From: Myxococcales bacterium
GTDB lineage: Bacteria; Myxococcota_A; Bradymonadia; UBA4248
Length of the DNA stretch: 11,021 nt
Assembly (NCBI GenBank): GCA_004554395.1
Contig: SFMP01000074.1
Coordinates: forward strand, 1 to 11,021
Direction: 5' to 3'
In this document: positions 5,804 through 11,021 of the stretch, in pieces
Layout: every line of letters starts with the position of its first letter
Position numbering within the stretch: position 1 is the first letter of the stretch
Translations under genes and position numbers: made by a program
The notes under the pieces: model-generated
Seen by the model: the letters and a program-made list of their open reading frames with translations, nothing else
Databases searched by the model: none
What the model was told of the DNA's origin: nothing

Positions 5804-7234
5804 ATGTTTCATCTTCACGATATCATACATCATCAACATGCCGCGAAACATGCCGCGAATCACATCGACATGTTGCACGGCAGTTTGTTGCCAAAGATAT
5901 TGCTTTTTGCATTGCCGCTATCGTTGAGCAGTATGCTTCAGCAGGCGTTTAACTCGGTCGACGTTGCCGTCGTGGGGAAATTCGTCAGTTCGCAGGCGAT
6001 GGCAGCTGTTGGCGGCAACGGTCCGATCATCAATCTCTTGATCAACCTCTTCGTCGGGATATCGGTCGGTGCAAACGTCGTCATCGCGCGTTATATCGGT
6101 CAAAAAGCCGACGAAAAAGTGAAGGAAACGGTCAAGACGTCGCAGGTTTTGTCGATAATCAGTGGTTTTTTGCTCATGTTTATCGGTATGTTTGCGGCTC
6201 GTCCGATGCTCGAAGCGATAGGAACGCCTAGCGATATTCTCACATTGGCGACGTCATACTTGCGCGTCTATTTCCTCGGCATGCCGGCGTTCATGTTTTT
6301 CAACTTTGGGGCAGCGATTCTGCGCAGTGTGGGCGATACGAAGCGCCCGCTCATCAGCCTCTTGTTCGGTAGCATACTCAACGCCATTCTCAATTGTATA
6401 TTCGTCGTCGCCTTCGATTGGGGCGTCTATGGCGTTGCCATCGCAACCGTCATTTCGAATTATATATGCGCAGCAATGGTTGCTTATTGGCTAGCCACCG
6501 AAGACGAACCGATCCGATGGACATTCCGGCAACTCGGCATAGAACGCGGCGTGCTCGCTCAGACGCTGCAAATCGGCATACCCGCCGGTCTACAGGGGAT
6601 GGTCTTTTCGTTCTCTAATATTTTCATTCAAGCCGCCATCAATACGCACGGATCTGCTGCCGTCGCCGGATCTGCGGCTGCCGTCGTCTACGAATGCCTC
6701 GCCTGGCTCGCCGTGTCGGGCTTCACACAAGCCGCCGTCACGTTTACAAGCCAAAACTACGGCGCTCATCACTACGATCGTTGCAAAAAAATACTCGTCC
6801 TTTGTTCGTCGAGCAGTTTCGCGCTATGCGCCGTATTTGCGGGCGTTTTCGTCGGAGCACAAGGCTTCTTTATCGAATTGTTTACCGACGATCCGAGCGT
6901 CACACACTACGCCTCGACGCGACTCATTTGGGTTCTCTTGCTCGAGCCGATTGCCGTTTCATACGAGCTTCCCGGGGCTTCGATGCGCGGGCTAGGCTAT
7001 TCGATGACGCCGACGATTATCACCGTTCTCGGGACGTGCGCTTTCCGTTTGCTCTGGATCTACACGGTTTGCCCCATCTATCCATCGTACGAAGCGCTCA
7101 TGGTCGTTTACCCAATATCATGGGTTATCACCGGCGTTGCCACGATTATCGCCTATCGCATTGTGAGCAAAAAAGCCTACCGCATGTTGCCCGCCCCCGC
7201 CGAAGCCGCGCCCCCGTGCAAATGCTTGGCATAG
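5804..7234 (+). CDS. MATE-family multidrug/cation efflux transporter
   Basis: A 476-residue inner-membrane exporter expected to have 12 helices and to expel organic cations or other toxic compounds in exchange for Na+ or H+. The family pattern is clear: LLFALPLSLSSMLQQAFNSVDVAVVGKFV (residues about 32-60), then AAVGGNGPIINLLINLFVGISVGANVVIARYIGQ, and a repeat of this architecture in the second half from about residue 250. The start at 5804 has GAGGT 6 bases upstream. Before the first helix is an unusual 25-residue extension containing eight histidines (positions 3, 5, 9, 10, 12, 16, 20, 25), partly made by a 12-bp tandem repeat (5837-5847, 5849-5859). The C terminus ends with Cys-Lys-Cys. Both ends should be cytoplasmic and might bind metal. 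The substrate is not predictable. It has its own promoter and converges on hcp. Confidence 0.93.
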   Translation: MFHLHDIIHHQHAAKHAANHIDMLHGSLLPKILLFALPLSLSSMLQQAFNSVDVAVVGKFVSSQAMAAVGGNGPIINLLINLFVGISVGANVVIARYIGQKADEKVKETVKTSQVLSIISGFLLMFIGMFAARPMLEAIGTPSDILTLATSYLRVYFLGMPAFMFFNFGAAILRSVGDTKRPLISLLFGSILNAILNCIFVVAFDWGVYGVAIATVISNYICAAMVAYWLATEDEPIRWTFRQLGIERGVLAQTLQIGIPAGLQGMVFSFSNIFIQAAINTHGSAAVAGSAAAVVYECLAWLAVSGFTQAAVTFTSQNYGAHHYDRCKKILVLCSSSSFALCAVFAGVFVGAQGFFIELFTDDPSVTHYASTRLIWVLLLEPIAVSYELPGASMRGLGYSMTPTIITVLGTCAFRLLWIYTVCPIYPSYEALMVVYPISWVITGVATIIAYRIVSKKAYRMLPAPAEAAPPCKCLA

Positions 7235-7277
7235 TATCGCGGTTGGTTCAAAGCTCTTGTGGTATATGTGATTGGGT

Positions 7278-7427
7278 GGCGCCCTATCGCCGTTGGCGAT
7301 ACGGGCGCCGTTTGCCGGCTATTGCCCTGTGGGCAATACGCCGGCAGTGGTGGCGCTATTGGCATTGCCAATACGCGCCACTGGCGCGGCTATGTGCTCG
7401 GGCCGTTGGCCCTTGCGCGCATACGCC
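7278..7427 (+). repeat. Cluster of four bulged palindromes (family 1, right cluster)
   Basis: Four elements follow one another. 7278-7309 has a 14-bp stem and GTT loop. 7313-7346 has a 15-bp stem and TGT loop. 7351-7380 has a 13-bp stem and ATT loop. 7388-7427 has a short outer arm and an inner GGGCC-GTT-GGCCC hairpin. All read outer arm, TAT, inner stem, loop, inner stem, ATA, unpaired C, outer arm. The unpaired C is at 7302, 7339, 7374 and 7424. The arms of the last element are identical to those of 190-222 on the minus strand, though the loops differ. The cluster lies between the convergent MATE and hcp genes, reading in the sense of MATE. It may end transcription or protect mRNA 3' ends. 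Confidence 0.85.
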
Positions 7428-7435
7428 ACGCTCAA

Positions 7436-7453
7436 GCCCGCCATGGGGCGGGC
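7436..7453. terminator. GC-rich hairpin next to the hcp stop codon
   Basis: GCCCGCC (7436-7442) pairs with GGCGGGC (7447-7453) around ATGG, 6 bases beyond the hcp stop codon on the minus strand. There is no U-tract on either side, so termination is only possible. It lacks the CTAT/ATACG signature of the neighbouring palindromes. Confidence 0.35.
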
Positions 7454-7459
7454 CGTTCT

Positions 7460-9031
7460 TCATGTCGTGCGCATGAGCGTTTTGATATCGGCTTCGGGCG
7501 TCGAGATGGGGGCAATTTTGAACTTTTTGACGAGGAAATTGAGGATATTGGGCGAAATGAACGCTGGAAGCGAAGGCCCGATGCGGATGTTTTCGATGCC
7601 GAGGTAGAGCAGTGTGAGCAAGACGCAGACGGCTTTTTGTTCGTACCACGAGAGCACGAGCGAGAGCGGTAGCTCGTTGACGGTGCATTGGAAAGCCTCG
7701 GCAAGCGCGAGTGCGACTTTGATGGCGCCAAAGGCATCGTTGCATTGCCCGAGATCGAGGAGGCGTGGAATGCCTCCGATCGAGTCGAAAGCGATGTCGT
7801 TGAAGCGGTATTTGCCGCATCCCAGAGTGAGGATGAGAGTGTCGGCGGGGAGTTGGCGAGCAAATTCTGTGTAGTAATTGCGACCAGTTCGTTGCCCGTC
7901 GCAGCCGCCGACGACGAAGAAATGGCGAATTGCGCCCGATTTGACGGCTTCGACGACTTTGTCGGCGACGCCGATAATGGCGTGATGTGCAAATCCGGTG
8001 ACGGTTTTTGTGCCACCATTGATCCCTGGCGTCGTGTGTTCGGCGTCGTAACCGCCGAGTTCTAGGGCTTTTTGGATGACGGGCGAGAAGTCTTTGTCGT
8101 TTCCGATGTGCGTGAGCCCCGGATAAGAGACGACTTCGGTCGTAAATACGCGATCGATATAGCTCGGTTTGGGGGGCATGAGGCAATTCGTCGTGAATAA
8201 GATGGGGGCTGGGATGGCATCGAATTCGCGCTGTTGATTGTGCCACGCCGTTCCGAAGTTGCCTTTCAAATGCGCATATTTGCGCAATTCGGGGTATCCG
8301 TGAGCCGGGAGCATTTCGCCGTGTGTATAGACGTTGACGCCCGTCCCTTCGGTTTGTTCGAGGAGGCATTTGAGATCGTAGAGGTCGTGCCCTGTGATGA
8401 CGATAAAAGGCCCTTTTTCGATGGTAAATGATACGGTTTGCGGGCTCGGATTGCCATAAGTCGTCGTATTGGCGCGATCGAGCAATTCCATGCAAATGAG
8501 GTTGTATTTGCCGACGTCGAGCACGAGCGGGATGAGGACGTCGTGCGACGATTCGCGCCCGAGACAGGCGAGTGATTTGGCGATAAAGGCGTCGAGATTT
8601 GGGTCGGTAAAGCCCAAGACCATGGCGTGATAGGCATAGGCCGCCATTCCGCGCAATCCGAACAATACGAGCGATTTGAGACTGCGCGTATCTTCGTCGG
8701 TTTGCCAAATCGTTTCGACGTCGAAATCGGCGGCTTCGCCGCCCAAACGCGCTGTTTCGGCCTTGACGCGATCGATGATAGCATGCATCGTCGATTCGTC
8801 GAAATTGACATTGGTGACGGTCGTAAATAGGGCTTCGAGCACGAGTCGAGCGACCTCGGCGACGGCTTCGGGGCAAGATTCGAGCGCTTGCGCGAGCCCG
8901 ATGAGTGCCCCGGTCAATTCGTCTTGCAGCCGTGCGACGACGGCACTTTTTCCGCAAACCCCCGCTCTGCCTTTGCATCCGGTGCAACCCGCTGTTTGCT
9001 CGCATTGAAAACAAAACATTTTATTATCCAT
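7460..9031 (-). CDS. hcp: Hybrid cluster protein (hydroxylamine reductase / NO-protection protein)
   Basis: A 523-residue cytoplasmic iron-sulfur protein of the Hcp family, which reduces hydroxylamine or nitric oxide in vitro and protects anaerobes from nitrosative stress. The N-terminal cluster motif is C7-x2-C10-x8-C19-x6-C26, with an additional Cys16. All hybrid-cluster ligands of the family can be placed: His215 (GHDLYDL), Glu239 (HGEMLP), Cys283 (TTNCLMPP), Cys377 (GGCDG, the persulfide cysteine), Cys405 (LGCGKYRFN), Cys430 (DLGQCND), Glu464 and Lys466 (WYEQKAV). The length is normal for the short class without the proteobacterial insertion. The ribosome-binding site GGAG lies at 9041-9038. 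Divergent to it is a Crp/Fnr regulator, the usual partner. Frames of similar length overlapping it are shadows. Confidence 0.97.
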   Translation of the reverse strand: MDNKMFCFQCEQTAGCTGCKGRAGVCGKSAVVARLQDELTGALIGLAQALESCPEAVAEVARLVLEALFTTVTNVNFDESTMHAIIDRVKAETARLGGEAADFDVETIWQTDEDTRSLKSLVLFGLRGMAAYAYHAMVLGFTDPNLDAFIAKSLACLGRESSHDVLIPLVLDVGKYNLICMELLDRANTTTYGNPSPQTVSFTIEKGPFIVITGHDLYDLKCLLEQTEGTGVNVYTHGEMLPAHGYPELRKYAHLKGNFGTAWHNQQREFDAIPAPILFTTNCLMPPKPSYIDRVFTTEVVSYPGLTHIGNDKDFSPVIQKALELGGYDAEHTTPGINGGTKTVTGFAHHAIIGVADKVVEAVKSGAIRHFFVVGGCDGQRTGRNYYTEFARQLPADTLILTLGCGKYRFNDIAFDSIGGIPRLLDLGQCNDAFGAIKVALALAEAFQCTVNELPLSLVLSWYEQKAVCVLLTLLYLGIENIRIGPSLPAFISPNILNFLVKKFKIAPISTPEADIKTLMRTT

Positions 9032-9041
9032 CTTCTTCTCC

Positions 9042-9047
9042 TATATA
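9042..9047 (-). promoter_or_regulatory. Possible hcp -10 box
   Basis: The minus strand reads TATATA just ahead of the ribosome-binding site. No convincing -35 box is found 17 bases upstream, which would fit a promoter that depends on an activator of the Crp/Fnr family. The leader would be very short. Confidence 0.3.
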
Positions 9048-9072
9048 GATGTGTTGCTATCGAATTGGCACC

Positions 9073-9092
9073 CATGCGACAGATGTCGAATG
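9073..9092. promoter_or_regulatory. Operator-like palindrome in the hcp control region
   Basis: CAT-g-CGACA-GA-TGTCG-a-ATG is a 20-bp inverted repeat with a single mismatched pair (9076/9089), centred about 52 bases upstream of the hcp start codon. A dimeric regulator such as the divergently encoded Crp/Fnr-type protein could bind here to activate hcp. It does not match the standard CRP or FNR consensus. Confidence 0.45.
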
Positions 9093-9117
9093 CACCCCAC
9101 ACCGACGAGAGCGTGGC

Positions 9118-9141
9118 GATTGGGCGCCGTGTCGCGCAATC
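9118..9141. promoter_or_regulatory. Second inverted repeat in the divergent region
   Basis: GATTG (9118-9122) pairs with CAATC (9137-9141) and GCG (9124-9126) with CGC (9133-9135), separated by one G-G mismatch and a 6-base centre. It lies about midway between hcp and the regulator gene and may serve either promoter. Confidence 0.35.
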
Positions 9142-9165
9142 TTATGTGTTCATCGATTTGCGATC

Positions 9166-9181
9166 TGTTGTTCTAACAACA
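9166..9181. promoter_or_regulatory. Perfect 7+7 palindrome upstream of the regulator gene
   Basis: TGTTGTT-CT-AACAACA is a perfect inverted repeat with a 2-base centre, ending 13 bases before the regulator's ATG and next to its ribosome-binding site GGAGAG (9186-9191). Its place fits autorepression by the regulator, or a hairpin in the leader. Confidence 0.45.
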
Positions 9182-9194
9182 TTTTGGAGAGAAA

Positions 9195-9866
9195 ATGCTC
9201 GATGTACTCGCCAAGACGCCATTATTCCGAGGTATCGTACGCGACGATATTCGCGTCGTTCTCAAGTCGCTTTGTGCGCATGAAAAATCGTATCGCAAAG
9301 GCGAAATCATCGTGCAAGCAGGTGCGACGACACGGGAGTGCGGTGTCGTCGTGCGCGGAGCGGCAGTCATCGAACACGGCGATATTTGGGGTAACGTGTC
9401 GATTATGGGTGTGATCGAAGTCGGCGTCAATTTCGCGTTGCCCTATGCATGCCTAGGGAGCGAGCCATTGCCGTTTACCGTCGTGGCTCGCGAAGCGACG
9501 TCGGTCGTCTTTATCGATGTCTCGGCACTGATGACGACGCGCCAGTTGCCTTGTCATTTGCATTCCGTATTGATGCGCAATTTGCTAGAAATATGTGCGC
9601 GTCGTAACCTCCACCTCGTACAACGCACGATGCATACGGCGCCCAAGACGATTCGAGGGAGAATCGTGGCGTATTTGTCGGATGCCATGAGTGCCCAAAA
9701 ATCGCGCACCCTCGAAATTCCCTATAATCGCCAGCAACTCGCTCAATATTTGGGCGTCGAACGGAGTGCGCTCTCGAACGAGTTGTCGAAGATGCAAAAA
9801 GAGGGAATCTTGCGATGCGAAAAAAATGTCTTTACGTGGATCGGCACAAGCCCAATGCCCGATTGA
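9195..9866 (+). CDS. Crp/Fnr-family transcriptional regulator (HcpR-like)
   Basis: A 223-residue DNA-binding regulator. Residues about 10-115 form the cyclic-nucleotide-binding-type sensor domain (SYRKGEIIVQAG, then GVVVRGAAVIE and DIWGN). Residues about 148-215 form the Crp-type helix-turn-helix, with recognition region NRQQLAQYLGVERSALSNEL (178-197). There is no N-terminal cysteine cluster like that of E. coli FNR; the cysteines (27, 49, 86, 120, 134, 208) are scattered. Divergent location next to hcp is typical of HcpR-type regulators, which sense NO, reportedly through haem, and activate hcp. It probably controls hcp and itself through the inverted repeats between them; the exact ligand cannot be read from sequence. 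Confidence 0.9.
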   Translation: MLDVLAKTPLFRGIVRDDIRVVLKSLCAHEKSYRKGEIIVQAGATTRECGVVVRGAAVIEHGDIWGNVSIMGVIEVGVNFALPYACLGSEPLPFTVVAREATSVVFIDVSALMTTRQLPCHLHSVLMRNLLEICARRNLHLVQRTMHTAPKTIRGRIVAYLSDAMSAQKSRTLEIPYNRQQLAQYLGVERSALSNELSKMQKEGILRCEKNVFTWIGTSPMPD

Positions 9867-9893
9867 GCCCCAAAGAATGATAGGAGAATGGCC

Positions 9894-11021
9894 ATGACGA
9901 CCCATCAACGATTATTGCCGTTTGCAGAGATTCCCGAGAGTTTTAAGGGGTTAAAAGACGACGGCATCTATTACGTCGATAAAACGGGCTTTATCCCGTA
10001 TCTGATTTCACAGCGGCGACGAATCTGCGTCTTTACGCGCCCACGTCGGTTTGGCAAGACGCTCATGTTGCGCATGCTACAGACGTTTTTCGAATATGCC
10101 CTCGACGACGAAGGGAATCCCATCGACAATCGCCATTATTTCGAAGGCCTCGAGGTCATGTCGGCGGGCGACGATGTGCTCAAGCACATGGGGCAATACC
10201 CCGTCATATCGCTGTCGTTCAAAGACGTGTGGGGGGGCACGTATGAGAAGGTCGTTGAGCAAATGCGTGGAGCCGTGTGCAATGCATGTATTCCACTCGA
10301 AGCCATGATCAAGAAGAGTGGTGCTCTGTGCCCCAATCAACTCGGCAAATTTCAGAGTTATCTCGATAGAACGGCGACAGAAGCCGAGTTGCGTCAATTC
10401 CTCAGCGTTATGATGGAATGGTTAAATAAGGTGACAAAGCGACAGACCGTCGTTCTCCTCGATGCATACGACGTGCCACTGCAGAAAGCAGTCATTCACG
10501 ATATGAAGAATCCCGACAGTCCGATTTTCGACGACGTCCTCACCCTCATCGGTTGTTTTATTTCTGCCGGATTTAAGTCGAACGACAATTTGGCATTTGG
10601 CATCATTTCGGGTTGCATGCGCGTGGCAAAGGAATCGGTTTTTACAGGTATGAATAACCCTGGGGTGATTACCGTCACGAGTATTATCCCCGATGAATAC
10701 TGGGGATTTACACAAAAAGAAGTCGAAAAGATGCTCGATTATTACAACTTGTCGAGCGAAATGGAAGGGCTCAAACATTGGTACGACGGATATTATTATA
10801 GCAATCGAGAAGTCTATAATCCGTGGAGTTTATTGAATGCCATTCGAGGTCTCGTCAACGGCGAAGGGCAGAGTGCGATTCAATCGTATTGGGCTCGCAC
10901 GAGTAGCAACGATATCATCGACAATGTCATTACAAACGATCCCGACCAAAGAAATACGTTGGCTCGAATCATGGATGGCGATCCGATATGGGCTCCGCTC
11001 TATTGCGATTTATCGTATCGC
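9894..11021 (+). CDS. AAA-ATPase-like / PD-(D/E)XK family protein, cut by window edge
   Basis: The first 376 residues of a protein that usually has about 500-580; the frame is open to the last base. It starts at ATG 9894, 7 bases after GGAG (9883-9886); the in-frame ATG at 9888 is too close. The family marks are present: DGIYYVDKT (residues 23-31), Walker A in RPRRFGKTLML (49-59), SGCMRVAKESVFTGMNN (239-255), WGFTQKEVEKML and WYDGYYYSNREVYNPWSLLN. The Walker B region reads VVLLDAYDVPL (186-196) instead of the family's DEYD, so the putative catalytic Glu is Ala191. A nuclease-like domain would lie past the edge. Members are often multicopy in anaerobes; their role is unknown, possibly in mobile-element or defence biology. 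It starts 27 bases after the regulator gene and may be co-transcribed. Confidence 0.92.
   Translation, partial: MTTHQRLLPFAEIPESFKGLKDDGIYYVDKTGFIPYLISQRRRICVFTRPRRFGKTLMLRMLQTFFEYALDDEGNPIDNRHYFEGLEVMSAGDDVLKHMGQYPVISLSFKDVWGGTYEKVVEQMRGAVCNACIPLEAMIKKSGALCPNQLGKFQSYLDRTATEAELRQFLSVMMEWLNKVTKRQTVVLLDAYDVPLQKAVIHDMKNPDSPIFDDVLTLIGCFISAGFKSNDNLAFGIISGCMRVAKESVFTGMNNPGVITVTSIIPDEYWGFTQKEVEKMLDYYNLSSEMEGLKHWYDGYYYSNREVYNPWSLLNAIRGLVNGEGQSAIQSYWARTSSNDIIDNVITNDPDQRNTLARIMDGDPIWAPLYCDLSYR

Noticed and set aside
6694..7476. 260-codon frame overlapping the end of the MATE gene
   Set aside because: Out of frame with a clear transporter, Arg-rich, and ends in the palindrome cluster.
7356..9014. 552-codon frame on the minus strand overlapping all of hcp
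   Set aside because: It is out of frame with hcp, very Arg-rich, and runs into the palindrome cluster. It is a by-product of codon bias; hcp itself has every ligand residue.

Overview
The window looks like part of an anaerobic, GC-moderate bacterial chromosome. Two lipoproteins with YVTN-type propeller repeats, one of them carrying three Cys-bounded DGIDN(N/D)G(D/N)G repeats, suggest a deltaproteobacterial, myxococcal or bradymonad-like lineage. The hybrid cluster protein (Hcp) with a divergent Crp/Fnr-type regulator, and an AAA-ATPase/PD-(D/E)XK family protein common in gut and other host-associated anaerobes, suggest a low-oxygen habitat. The taxonomic guess is inference only.

Layout. Bases 1-300 are a dense array of hairpin-forming repeats. 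Bases 353-740 on the minus strand are the RNase P RNA gene (rnpB), recognised from its universal conserved blocks and a closing P1 helix; it is overlaid by spurious open frames. Bases 741-1059 hold the rnpB promoter, a 46-bp direct repeat (798-843 and 874-919), and the leader of the next operon. Bases 1060-5503 carry a probable three-gene plus-strand operon: two lipoproteins and a small biotinyl-domain protein. The junction of the two lipoprotein genes contains a 104-bp tandem duplication (2215-2318 and 2319-2422). It has created an extra 34-codon reading frame that overlaps both neighbours through TAATG stop/start sites.

After an AT-rich gap with a good sigma-70-type promoter (5682-5710) and a structured leader, a MATE-family exporter with a histidine-rich N terminus occupies 5804-7234. 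It converges on hcp (minus strand, 7460-9031). Between them lies a second group of palindromes (7278-7427) of the same family as in 149-286. A 163-bp divergent control region with three inverted repeats separates hcp from a Crp/Fnr-family regulator (9195-9866), the classical arrangement for nitrosative-stress control of hcp. An AAA-ATPase-like protein with an altered Walker B motif follows on the same strand and runs off the right edge.

The clearest unusual signals are four. First, a family of eight palindromes in two distant places keeps CTAT...ATA-C-G and a bulged C while the outer arms and inner stems change in a compensatory way. Second, a gene-junction duplication made a new mini-frame. 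Third, the MATE leader has two mutually exclusive hairpins around its ribosome-binding site. Fourth, the terminal ATPase has DAYD where its family has DEYD.
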